Origin: Eulemur rufifrons
Lineage: Eukaryota; Chordata; Mammalia; Primates; Lemuridae
Assembly: GCF_041146395.1 (NCBI RefSeq)
Contig: NW_027182889.1
Span: 62,001 to 126,000 of the forward strand
Reading direction: 5' to 3'
Length of the DNA: 64,000 bases
This document shows positions 37,438 to 48,399 of the stretch, in pieces (position 1 is the first letter of the stretch; each line of letters begins with the position of its first letter). The position numbers were made by a program, and so were the translations under genes. Under the pieces are notes generated by a model. That model saw only the letters and a list, made by a program, of their open reading frames with translations, was not told the DNA's origin and did no database searches.

Positions 37438-38800
37438 CATTCGAGAAAAAGCAAAGTTGTTATATGACAACTTAAAGTAAAAGGAAAGTGAAGGCTCCAA
37501 AGCTGGAAACTCTAATACCAGCAAAGGATGGTTTGACAATTTCAGAACAAAGTTTGGCTTTAAAAATGTCAAGATAACAGGAGAAGCAGCTTCTGTCCAC
37601 AAGAGGCAGCAGACAAGTTCCCAGACGCCATTAAGAACGTCACTGATAAGGAAGATCTGCCTGAGCAGGTTTGTAATGCAGGCAAATAATGTGCTCTACT
37701 GGGGGGCGGGGGGGGGGGGGGGGGGGAGCCACAAAGGACACTCACTAGTAGGGAAGAGAAGGGAGCACCGGGATTTCAGGCAGGAAGGGACAGGCTGACC
37801 ACCGCGTTGTGCGGACACAGCTGGGTTTCTGGTCAGGACTGCCCTGGTCTACACAGCCGACAGCCTCCGGGCTTCGGAGGCTTCGCAGGGAAAAGACGAC
37901 CACCAGCTGCCACTCCTCGCTGCACGGCAGGAAGGCACCACAGCCAGAGCCCGTCTTCCGGAACAGTCCCGTCAGGGCTTCGTGCCTAAGTCAGGAAGCA
38001 CCTCGCCAGTACCGGACTGGCTTCTGATGTTCTGATGCCGGACCATGGCCCTGGCCATGCAGAACCCCACGAGTTCAACACGGGGGACGTCAAAGTGGTC
38101 TACTTGCCCCCAAACACGACATCTCTAATTCAGCCTCTACATCGGGGTGTCCTGAGGACCTTTAGGGCTCACAGCACACGACGGAGTGGATTCTCAAGTT
38201 AGGGAACAGAATCTGACACAGAGAAAATCATACATGTCTGGAAAGATCACACCACAAAAGATGCCATTGTTGTTACCGAAAAAACCTTGAGAGCCATCAA
38301 GCTCGCAATAATCAATTCCTGCCGGAGAAAACTGTGTCCAGATGTTGTGTGTGAATTCACAGGGTTTACAACAGAGCCGATAAAGGAAATCATGGAAGAG
38401 ATTGTGGATATGGCCAAAAAAAAAACGGTTTCAAGATGCAGATCTTGGAGAAATTCAAGAGCTGGCAGACGCCACACCAGAGGAATTCACAGGAGACGAC
38501 CTGAGGGAGGTGAGGGCGGCGAGCGAGGAGGAGGAAGGTACGGAAGCAGCAGCGCCAGACCGTCCTGGGGAGGGTCCCGAGGACTCAGGGCTGCCTCTGG
38601 CTGCCGTCCGGGGGGACCCTTCTCTGCCATGGGCTCTGGGGCTACAGCAAACGGGAGGAGGGGGACTGGACCACACAGAAACATTTTTAGAGAGACAAAA
38701 AAGTCCGACAGAAATTACGACGTATTTCCACAAAGTCACTCCGCGTGCGCCTGCCCCTCCTGCCCTCACGTCGCTGGTGAAAACCCCAGTCGGCCGTGGC
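37438..38800 (+). pseudogene. Tigger1 transposase pseudogene (TIGD1-like)
   Basis: Transposon-encoded DDE transposase of the pogo/jerky type. Visible blocks in order: 'SNTSKGWFDNF' plus 'FGFKNVKITGEAAS' (DNA-binding region, about 37520-37590); PDHGPGHAEPHEFN then VVYLPPNTTSLIQPL (catalytic region, 38038-38145); SCRRKLCPDVV then EFTGFTTEPIKEIM (38320-38400); LGEIQELADATPEEF (after a frameshift in the A run at 38416-38425); and the end with TEITTYFHKVTP (about 38710). Second catalytic Asp is kept (38041-38043), but the Asp of the LDQG motif has become His (38140-38142). Large deletion between about 37680 and 38030 relative to the family. Not functional. Confidence 0.9.
37701..37726 (+). repeat. 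G6-C-G19 tract inside Tigger1
   Basis: Six G, a C, then 19 G. Strong G-quadruplex candidate and likely sequencing or polymerase-slippage hot spot. It is not part of the Tigger1 consensus as I know it. Confidence 0.9.
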
Positions 38801-38901
38801 CGTCAGCGGTCGAGCTGTGGGGAGTCCGAAGTTAGACGTGGATTTCTGGCTGCTCCGGGGCCAGCAACCTTAACCCTCCTGGTTATTCTGAGGGTCAACT
38901 G

Positions 38902-39176
38902 TATACACTGATTTCACAAACAGGTACATCTACCACACTGATCAGTCTGATAGGAATTCCCAATCTTGACACTAATTTCTAATCGTAACCTTGAAGCCGG
39001 ATCACCACCACCGCCACAGATATAGAGGACCTGTGTGAGGTGAGGCTGCAGGTGGGGCAGGTCAGCAACAACAGCGATGGGTCAACATGTGACCAGCAGG
39101 GCCAGACTGTGCTCAGGCTTCTCTTTATGACACTGGTGTACAGAAGATTCTGGGCATTAGCAGGCTAAAAAAAAAA
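38902..39176. other. Short unique stretch
   Basis: Nothing recognised between Tigger1 and the next Alu. Confidence 0.4.
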
Positions 39177-39188
39177 AAAAATGCATCT

Positions 39189-39491
39189 GTGGTCAGTTGC
39201 AGTAGCTCACACCTGTCATCTCAGCACTCGAGGAGGCCAAGGTGGGAGCGTTGCTTGAGGCCAGAAGTTTAAGACCAGCCTGGGCAACATAGCAAGATCC
39301 CATCTCTTAAAAAAATTTTTCTTTAATTAGCTGGGCATGGTGGTGTGCACCTGTAGTCCCAGCTCTTCGGGTGGCTGAGGTGGGAGTTATCGTTTGATCC
39401 CAGGAATCTGAGGTTGCAGTGAGCTATGATGAAGCCAATCCAGCCTGGACAACAAAGCGAGACCCTGTCTCTAAAAAAAAAAAGAATAAAG
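39189..39491 (+). mobile_element. Alu, plus strand, 12-bp TSD
   Basis: 'cagttgcagtagctcacacc' to A-rich tail. The duplication aaaaatgcatct is at 39177-39188 and 39492-39503. Confidence 0.93.
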
Positions 39492-40198
39492 AAAAATGCA
39501 TCTAAATAGATCCACAAGCCTGAGTTATAAACCTAATAATGTGCAAAAATATGAGTCTAGGGGCACACGCACACACAGCACCTCGGAGGCCGCGCTGCAC
39601 ACAGCCCAGGCTCCACACAGCAGGTGGCAGTGGCTCCCCTCACGGGGCAGCCCACGCCCGCCCAGCCCCACCCTGCTCTCTGTGCCGCCCGGGGAAGAGT
39701 CATGTCTGTGACCGCGCAGTTAAGGAACAGCAGACGGAGGGCGGAGGGTGCAGCCGGAGTTGGAGACGGAGGAGAAATGCTCAGCCGTCATTTATCGTTC
39801 GCCTGTCTTTGGGGGGAATGGACTTTCTGCGGCTGAAGACCTTCGGGACCAGATCAGGCTACAGGCCCCGACTGCGCATTACGGAGCGAGAAGAGGCCTC
39901 TCTGGCAGCCGTGGACACGCCCGGGCCTGCAAAGGCTGCACAGTTCCGTCCCTCGGTCTGGGTGACAGGCCTAAAGCTTAGGGACTTCCGGAGAAGGACA
40001 AAGAGCTTTCCTGAAAATGTGTGAGGCCAAGATGTGCCGGGGGGCCCTTCTCACTGCGACTAGAAGGTGGGGTCAGCCCACACGCCGGCCCAGACCTGGG
40101 CACGAAGCCCCTCTGGGAGCCACTCACACTCTGCAGGGCGTGGGAGGGCGGCACGTGCTCAGACATTTCTACCTCCTCTTAAAAATCTAGGGATTTCT

Positions 40199-40540
40199 GG
40201 CCGGGCGCGGTGACTCACGCCTGTCATCCTAGCACTCTGGGAGGCCGAGGCGGGACGATCGCTCAAGGTCAGGAGTTCGAGACCAGCCTGAGCAAGAGCA
40301 AGAGCCCGTCTCTACGAAAAATAGAAAGAAATTATATGGCCGACTAAAATATATATAGAAAAAGTTAGCCGGGCCTGGTGGCACACGCCTGTAGTCCCAG
40401 CTACTGGGGAGGCTGAGGCGGTAGGATCGCTTAAGCCCAGGAGTTTGAGGTTGCTGTGAGCTAGGCTGACGCCATGGCACTCTAGCCCAGGCAACAAAGC
40501 GAGACTCTGTCTCAAAAAAAAAAAAGAAAAGAAAAAAAGA
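40199..40540 (+). mobile_element. Alu, plus strand, strepsirrhine type
   Basis: ggccgggcgcggtgactcac, linker 'ggccgactaaaatatatata', 'gctaggctgacgccatggca', A-rich tail with G interruptions. Confidence 0.97.
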
Positions 40541-42130
40541 GTGCAGGTGGGAGACGAAGGGCAGAGAGGGTCAGCTCCATCTTCAATGTTCTAATTGTTT
40601 AGCAGGAAGAATGTGTTCAATAATTTCTCAAGAAATACAATTAATCTAAAAATTTTGAAAATAAAGAAAAATAAAAAATTTAGAAAGAAATAACCTGCTG
40701 CAGAAACTTACCTTTTCAGTTTTCCAAACCTCATTTCTCAAAAACACACACCTTCATCTCTGTTCTCCAAACACTCTTATTTTCTGCATTTCCAAACTGC
40801 TCAAGCTCCAATTCAAGTCCAAATATAAATGGGTATTTATAAAGCTCCTCATCTTTACCGAGCAATTCACTGTGAAAAGCTGTTATTTCTGGCACCCAGT
40901 TGCAAAACAACGATGCCACTGTAATTCCTTTTCTCCTACGCCGGTTAGAGCCCCCTGAGCCCCAGGTGGACGGGCCTGGTGCTGAGCTGCACGGGGCAAC
41001 AGCACAGCCAAGGAGGTGCCCTGCGTGTGGGGAGAGTCAACGTCTTTGCTTTAAGTCCAGAAAAGTCTTAGTTGAAAGAAAAAAATAAATAAATAGGAGA
41101 CAAGTTTATTTGTAGACTATTAAAAAAAAAAAAAAAAAAAAGCCAAGGAGCCTGGCCAGCCTCCCAGGGAGAAGGGCAGAAGCAGGCAGGGTGCAGAGGC
41201 CGCAGGGAGCAGGGCGAGGGAAGGCTGCACCCAGTGTTCACCCACGAGACAACGAGGTCCACAGCCCGCAGCGGACTCGAGGTTGGGCACACGGTGACGA
41301 CTGAAGCCGGCCGACAGAGCAGGCACCCCCTCTCCCACACACGCACTGCGCACGGTTCCACCAGGCCCCGGTGCCCCAGCCCCTGAGCCCATGGTAAACA
41401 ATCAACCCAAGGAGAGCTGGGAGGGTGGGCAAGGGAACAAGCAAGACACCAAGAAACGCCCAAAACACCAGCCCGCATCGGTTGAGTCACTGTTTAAGGG
41501 GCAACGGCTCTTCACATTGTGACGGCCCCAATCTTAAATCAACAAAAAGCCAAACTATGACAAGTATTCTAGTGTATAAAACATGCTCTACGGTTTTTTA
41601 ATTATCCACACAAGTAACTTACAGAAGATGATACGTTTCCCAACAGGTAACAGAGAGAGGAGAGGTGTGTTCAGAGTTAAATCGTGGGCAGAAGCAACCC
41701 CAAAGGAGGCCGAGCTCCGCAGAAGGGGGTGGTCAGGACGACCACCAACGCTCAGGGTCCAGAGACTGGAGAACACCCCCCACGCTTCCGCCTCTCAGCG
41801 GAAAGGTACGCAGAGACTCTGGGAGCGGGGAGAGGGCCTGGGGACACCAGGTGACCTGGGCGAGCCCCCACACCTCCTTCCACAGGCCCCACGTTAGGCT
41901 GTCAAATCCCCTGCGCCGTGGCAACCAACTGATATGAACATGTGCCCTCAGCTGGGCCAAGCAGGCTCAGGACTCTTCCAGAAGCAGCCTTTTCAGCACA
42001 GAAGGGAAATCCTGTCTGGAAAGGGCCCCACCGTGGGGAAAGCTCACCTGAGCCCAGACAAGCACTCTCTATAGTGGGTGACCACGCCTCACCTGCCCTG
42101 GACTGAGCCAGACACACAGCTCTGGCTGCG
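40541..42130. other. Unique sequence, nothing recognised
   Basis: A 21-base A run at 41122-41142 could be the tail of a decayed retroelement, but no body was identified. Confidence 0.4.
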
Positions 42131-42135
42131 GGCGC

Positions 42136-42204
42136 GGGACCCTCCACATGGGATCCTCCATGCGGGACCCCCCACGCGGGACCCTCCACACGGGCCGTCC
42201 ACCA
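42136..42204 (+). repeat. 14-bp minisatellite, about 5 copies
   Basis: gggaccctccacat and variants at 42136, 42150, 42164, 42178 and 42192. Units differ by 1-3 bases. Confidence 0.88.
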
Positions 42205-45200
42205 GCGCGCTCGCTCGGCCCCATGGTCCACGGACACCGAGGCACAGAGCGCTCACCGAGACACAAGTGCCCTTCGGCGACCCACACTCGACTGGAGAAG
42301 GTCCGTCAGCATATTCCAGATGTACCCGCTTTATGAACAAGCGTTTACTGCACATTTTCAGCCCCACAACAGATGGGGCTGAGAGGGGAGGCCAGACCCC
42401 ACCTGGGGACCACAGGCCACATGTGATCTGTCCCCAACACAGGGTGTCCGAGCCAGCTGCACCACAGCCGCCCGCTGCCGAGGCCCAGGAAAGGCAAAGG
42501 GAAGCGGCTGGCACGGTCTGGTCTCACCTGACACCACCTCTTCCCCCTGGAGCCTCAGAGCCGTCAGAAACAGGTAAGGCCACTGACCAGGGCAGGGATG
42601 ACCATGCAAAGTCAAAAGAAATCCAGAAATTCCTTCAGCCTCAGCTGCACCTGAAACCAGCGAGACAGCCGGGCAGCCCAGGGCCTCGAGACACCTCACC
42701 ACCACCCCACCCTGCACCCGAGAAACAGACGTGCGCGTTGATGAACAACGGCGTTTATTCTATTCACTCAGTTATGCCACGGCAAATACCTCCTCCGGGT
42801 CGGGGTTTCCAGCACTCGGAGCGCTGTGAGTTACCAGGGAAACAGCAGCGCCCAGCCGGCTGCGGCCCGGTCGCACACCCTCCCGGGCCGCCCCAGACTC
42901 TGGGCTCAGGGTGCAGGGAAAGGAAGCAGCCACGAGGCGGGACTTTCCTTTTTAAATAACCACTTAATGTGAAACCAAAAGCAGAACGTTTTTATTGTAA
43001 GAAACTAAGATCTACTGACACACTAAAAGAAAACTAAAAAACAAATCCCCGCTACTCACAGATTTCCAGCAAAACAAGGTTGTGCGTTTTTTAGCCAAAA
43101 ATGAGGTCACCCTGAATCTAGTGTTTCGTAACGAGCGCCCTTTGGCTTCTCCCGCCAGCGCTCCCCACTTCTGCACGTAGGATTACAAGGCTCTGCAGAG
43201 CGAACTTCCCCTACGTGAACCGCGAACCACGTGATGGATCATCCAACTCCGCTACGCATGGTTCCACGTGGCTTTATAAAATCACAATGACCAACAATCC
43301 CAACTTACCTCTCCCTCAGGCTCAGAGCAGCAGCAGAGAAGCAAGAATTAAGGACTCGCTCCAGGGCACCACAGGACGATGGCCCTCGGGTCCCCTCAAG
43401 AAGAGTGCGTAAACGTCACGACATGGCCAGGCACCACCCCAGACACGACTAGCATAATTAACACACAACGAAGAACTTACTAGAAACCGCTCTGACATCA
43501 GGCCTCAGTGGAGGACTCTCCAGCAGGCGGCGGGCAGCGGGCCAGGGACGAGAGACTGCGGTGCCACCAGCCCCTCCCTCTTCCCCGGGGCCCCCCGGCT
43601 CCCCAGGTTCTCTTCTCTCCCAGGCCGATACCCATGTGCTCTGGAAGGAGGTCCCCGTGATCTCAGGGCAAAAGGATGCCTGTGATGCTACGGTGAGACA
43701 GGTGTGGGGACAGAGGCCACCGGGGTTTGAACAGGAAGGACCACAAAGGGAACATGATTAATCTCAGGGTGAAAGTTGCAAGGTAACAAAAATCCACCAA
43801 AAGTGATGGGATTTTAGATTCCCAGGGAAATCCGAGGCCTTCCTCCCAGCCCATACTACCACTTCCTGAAGGAACAAAGCAGAGAAACCCATGGCCTCCG
43901 TCCCTCCAACTGGTATCTCCAAGCTCAGGCAGAAGACACACTGAGTGTGACCGCGTCTCACAGCTGCCCTGCGCCTCATCTGCAGTGAGCCCGTGGTCTG
44001 TATTCCGCAGGACTCTTCTGTTTCCTTCACCCAAAATTCCTTTTCTAAACCACATGACCATCTCCAGACTGAAGTGGGTTGAAGAAAAAAAAAAAACTAA
44101 ACTTCATGGCCATTTCTTCAAGTTTTACCTATTATTCAGAGCCCACCCGAACGCTGCCTCTCGAGGGGGCCTCTGGCAAGCCCAGCCCCCCAAGAAACGC
44201 GGTCTCCGTCCTTCGGCCACTGCTCACTGACTCTCACAGAAGCCTTCGGCATCTCACTCGGGGCCCGTAGCTTCCTGCTGCATCGTAAGTATCCTGAAGG
44301 CAGGATGCCAGCCTCACCCACCTGTGCGCACAGGGGACACCACCGCCTCAGAGACAAGGACACCTGGGACGGAGGGAGTGCCCCACGCCCGTTAAACGTT
44401 GATTTCCTCTTCTTCAAGTGGAACGATAATGCCCACTAATGATCTGTGAGGACTAGATGGGGAAGGAGCCACCCGATGCCAACAGGAAGGAACATCCCAG
44501 GTAGGCCTGTCACCCTTCATTCTGGAAAACCAGCAGCTTGCACAAATAGCTGCCAATATTTAATGAATAGAAGGAAAACACATCAGTGAGAATTATCATT
44601 TTAATCTGCAGGAGGAGGCGTGTCAAAAAATATGTGACCAAAAAAAAAAAAAAAATCACAGAGTTTTTATAACAGAGACTGATTTGATTCTGAGGGCTAC
44701 AAGGAAGGAGAGATCAAGCCGCTGCTTGTCAGAAACGGATGGGCAGGGATCAGCGGTGTTCGATCACCCGAATCTGGCAGGGTGGGCGATCCGCAGGGAT
44801 GCTCCCCTCCACCTGCCCACCTCAGGAGGAGCTCCGCCCACGGGGGCCCAGGTGCAGGCCAGCTGCCCAGGCCACCCCAAGGGTACAAGCCAACGTCACC
44901 GGGGGTCTCTAACCTGCTCCTCCCAGGACACAGGCACATCCTAAGACTGCAATTCCACACTGGGCTTCCCTGTCACCGGAAACAAACAGCCTTGTCCCCT
45001 CCCTCTCAGTAGTCATGAAACTTCTCCTAATATAAAAACACCTGCTGCACAGAAACCAGCTATTTTCTCCTCCTCTTCATCTCGGTAAAACGTGAAAACT
45101 CCACTTTCAGGTACAGGAGTCATATTTTACGATCAAGAGCTTCATTAAAGATGCGTGTAAGATTATACATAATCGTTTCCGTAATAAATGGCCTAAAGAG

Positions 45201-45233
45201 TTGAACACAGGCTGCAGCTGAATTATCTCTTAC
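42205..45233. other. Unique sequence, MIR-like trace, no gene recognised
   Basis: A 293-codon frame spanning 42078-42959 overlaps the 14-bp array and shows no domain. 44395-44470 looks MIR-derived. A 17-base A run at 44640. Nothing else assigned. Confidence 0.4.
44395..44470 (+). mobile_element. MIR-like fragment
   Basis: 'tgatttcctcttcttcaagt' then 'gataatgcccacta' and 'gatctgtgaggactagatg' follow the MIR 3' half order. Confidence 0.5.
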
Positions 45234-45326
45234 AAGTTCAGAGTCCTCGGTTCCAATTTAGAGCTGACTGTCGGAAAGTCTTGAGGTTCTCTTGCAGCCA
45301 ATTCAGAGAGAGCAACTGTTCCAATT
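45234..45326 (-). other. Candidate exon (minus strand), 93 bp, unidentified
   Basis: On the minus strand an open frame RIGTVALSELAARE... PTVSSKLEPRTLN runs to a strong donor GAACTT|GTAAGAG. The proposed acceptor (aagtctaagtag) has a weak pyrimidine tract. The frame stays open further upstream (to about 45400), so an earlier acceptor is possible. The neighbouring A/T-rich DNA is also open in other frames on both strands, which weakens the case. No family recognised. Confidence 0.25.
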
Positions 45327-45399
45327 CTACTTAGACTTGAATACAGAGAACTCCTAACTTTAAAAAGATCTCCAAACCAGCAAATACATAATATAGAAA

Positions 45400-47000
45400 A
45401 AAAAAGTCACTGCAATCCAGATCATCTTAAAAGAACTTCAAAATTTGGAAAAACAAAGACAAATTGTTAAATCAAGTGACCAGGCTGAATTACAGGATGA
45501 GACTGACGTGAGCCAGGGGCAGACACCACCACTGAAGTGACCCAGAGCCTCCTGTTCTAAAAACGGAGAGGCAAGGTCAGTCTGGAGGCAGCTTCTTAAC
45601 AGGAAGAATTATGCAAGCGAAATGAACGAGGCGAGCCCCAGGGAAGGGCCGTGCGCTGCCAGGGACGCTGCCCGAGACGGGCTGGACCTCTCCCAGCTCC
45701 AGGATCCTGGGAGCAGAGTCCACGCAGAACGGACCCGGCCCAGGCTGTTACATAAGAAGCCCGTCCCGCACTGTGGGGACGTGGTCTGTTTGCTACTGGT
45801 ATGCACCGAAAGACAAGATCAAAAAAAGGAGAAACAGCTTTGTGGTGCCAGCCCACAGCTGAAGATGTGTGCGCAGTCTGTGGTCACGCACCCAGGCACA
45901 AACGCTCAGATCTACTCCACAGAGAAGCTGATTTTTACATTTCCACGACAATTCCAGGAGAGCTCTCGCTAGCCAGGGTCCACCCGTCAGGAGCACCCTG
46001 AACTGCACACACAGCTGTGAGCACAAGCCCTGGGGGAGCCGACGGACACTAACAGAGTCTCCCAGGGCTGGGAGGTTTTTCAGAAGTTGTCAATAAGCCC
46101 TGGGGCCGAGCGCATTCATTCCACGGAGTTTCTTCACACAGACTGAATGGCCTGGTTCAGGTGTCTGTTTCCTAGGTGTGGTCTGAGGAGCCTCGGGGGT
46201 CCCTGCAACCTTCCAGGGCAGCTGCGAGTCTGAAGTTATCTTTACAGTAAGATGCCTGTGTGGCTGGGGGACCCTGCATGAGGCTCCAATTAACTCAAGA
46301 GCCTCTCTGACGAAGCAATAATTTTTAAATGCACTAAATCCCAAGCTGTCGGCGCTCGTCCTGTGCGCACCCTTCAGAACAAAATGACAAGTCTGCACGT
46401 GACACTCTGCACACCGAGCACAACCGCCTTTTATCAGGAAACGCCACTCTCACGTGGGGACACACGCTCCAGTTGTTCGGACACGGGGACTGGCAGGTCA
46501 TTCTGCAAAACACACAAAAGGAAGCTGCAACTTCAGAGAAAACACCTGGTCAATTTGTTGTCAATGCTTAAAAAAATAAATAAATAAAAATTCAAGCTTT
46601 CCGTGAAAGGCAAGAATCTTGGCAAACCTGGCCGCGAGAAAGCAGCTTCTGGGGAGTTCAAGGCTTCTCCGACGAGCCGAGCGGGGGGTTCCTGACGTGG
46701 TCAAACAGGGCACCAGCATCTGGGGACGCCACTCTGCACGCCAGCCTCTGCCCGGGGCCGACGCGCAGTGCTGCGTCACACACAGGCCAAGAATCCGCGC
46801 ACCCACCACAGAGGAGGAAGCCCCAGGACCTGAAGGGCAGCTTCCCACTGCTGCTGACATTAGTGACACAAACAACTGGTTGGACTTTGGTGCCCTGTCC
46901 GAAAATCTCCAGGACCTCACCCACGAGACTGCTGGTGTGTCTGACTGCTTGGGTTCCACCATAAATGCCGCCAACTGGGGGTGCACACACCGACGGAGCT
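45400..47000. other. Unique sequence, nothing firmly recognised
   Basis: Overlapping frames of 139-150 codons on opposite strands at 46561-47038 show no known domain and cannot both be genes. Part of the region may belong to the LTR beginning near 47003. Confidence 0.35.
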
Positions 47001-47002
47001 CA

Positions 47003-47522
47003 GGGAATTTCACCCCAAAACATGACTCCTTGGCATAAAGAGTATCTAGAATTAAAGGCCCTTAGAGAGCGACAGCCTTCGGAAGGGGCTCCCCTCTGTC
47101 TGCACAGAGACCACACAGACTCATCAAGAACCACTCTTGCTTCTTCCCTCCCTACATCTCAACAGCTACATCAGGAATGCAACCAGAGCCCAGCCCATTT
47201 TTAAAACAATCCTCCTGGGTTAATTTCCAAAGAGGATCGTTTGTAAGTGAATGTGCCCCCCGACTCATTCTCCCAAGTATCTACTCATCCTCCCCAGTAA
47301 CCCCGTGTTGCCCCTCCAGAGAATCGCTCTATTCCCCACCCCCCACCTCCCCTCTAAAATGAGGGCACATAAACCTGTGGACCCCACTCTGGGATTCTCC
47401 CCCAAACACATGGTAAGTAATGTGTGACTCTTTCTCTTATTAATCTGCATTTTTGTGAGCTGACCTTTTGGTGAAGCTCCTAGGGGCCACGGGGAAGTCT
47501 TCCCTTCCCTCACCCGCAACAC
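47003..47522 (+). mobile_element. Solo ERV-type LTR, about 520 bp
   Basis: 'aatttcaccccaaaacatga', 'ggcataaagagtatctag', 'cccattttt aaaacaatcc', 'taatttccaaagaggatcgt', 'acataaacctgtggacccc', 'tttctcttattaatctgca' and 'aagtcttcccttcc' occur in the order of a mammalian ERV LTR that I recognise by sequence but will not name. The transcription and polyadenylation part lies near 47360-47430. No internal viral genes flank it. Confidence 0.75.
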
Positions 47523-47844
47523 AAAACCCGAATGTTTCCCCAAAGAAGCTGCAGCTTCCTGGCTGTCCCCTCAGAGTGACCCCAGAGGCCCAGAGCTGTG
47601 TAATTCCCCATCAGCAGCACAGGGGAGACCAAGTGACAAAGAGGCAGGCCTGGTCCACCCGGTGGGCCTCTCTGCTGTCTGAGCCCCTTCCCACATGAAG
47701 ACAGGACCTCTGAGGAGACCACCGTGTGGCACCCAGCAGTGTGCCCCGTGGGCCACAGGACCGGGAGTGCGATGACAAGGGGTCCACGCACTTCAGGCTG
47801 GGGCATGACTGGGACTTCACTTTCCCCTGTGACTCAGCAGGAAC

Positions 47845-47950
47845 ATAAGGTACAAGGCTTGCGCCCAGGCGTTGGAGGTTGCAGTGAACTGTGACGACGT
47901 GACTACACTCCAGCTGGGGCCACAGAGAGACCCTGTCTTTTAAAAAATTA
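47845..47950 (+). mobile_element. Alu right-arm fragment
   Basis: 'gcgcccaggcgttggaggtt' to 'agagagaccctgtctttt'. Confidence 0.8.
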
Positions 47951-48210
47951 GAAAAAGGAATAAGACACATGATGTCCCATTTTACAGTGCGCTTTTGGAG
48001 ATCCGGGCCCAGGACCATCCTCTGAATGTCAAGATGAAGATTATCCAGAATCACCTGACAGGGACAGCTCCTGCCTGGCAGTGAGGAACCGGGGAGCACA
48101 GGAGGTGGCCCTCAGCGGACACCTGCAGGCCGCGGCCACCGTGCCAGCACACGGGGTGGGGGGACTCGCAAGCAGCCACCACGGCTGTCCCCTGAGTGTG
48201 CAGCACTCAC

Positions 48211-48308
48211 CGATCAAAAATGGCCAGAAAGGGCCACAGTGAGTTAAACAACATTAAACTGTGTTTGCGAATTCGGTGACATTTGGAAGAGCTAAAGATC
48301 CGGACACA
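48211..48308 (-). other. Candidate exon (minus strand), 98 bp, unidentified
   Basis: Minus-strand frame CVRIFSSSKCHRIRKHS... LWPFLAIFDR ends exactly at a consensus donor (GATCG|GTGAGTGCTG). The acceptor (acgcgaacag) is weak and the frame is also open upstream to 48389. No family recognised. Confidence 0.22.
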
Positions 48309-48399
48309 CTGTTCGCGTTCTAAACCCAGGCTAGGAACTACCAGCCACAGGGCCGCAGCTCTGCGTGGCTGTAGCTCATCTCTGTGCACCTCGCAGAGC

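Larger units (their letters stand above)
35909..38901 (+). mobile_element. Tigger1 (pogo/TcMar) transposon, near full length
   Basis: The 5' terminus cagctgacccctgaacaaca (35909) and the 3' terminus 'ctgagggtcaactg' (ending 38901) are the Tigger1 inverted repeats. A TA follows the 3' end; the 5' TA has mutated to ca. Between them the order of Tigger1 5' UTR, transposase and 3' end is preserved. After removing three nested Alus (about 640 bases) about 2350 bases remain, close to the 2.4-kb consensus. Confidence 0.95.

Noticed and set aside
42078..42959. 293-codon frame as a gene
   Set aside because: Covers a 14-bp minisatellite, no domain, overlapping frames opposite.
46561..47038. Opposed 150- and 139-codon frames
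   Set aside because: Cannot both be coding; neither has a domain; region adjoins an LTR.
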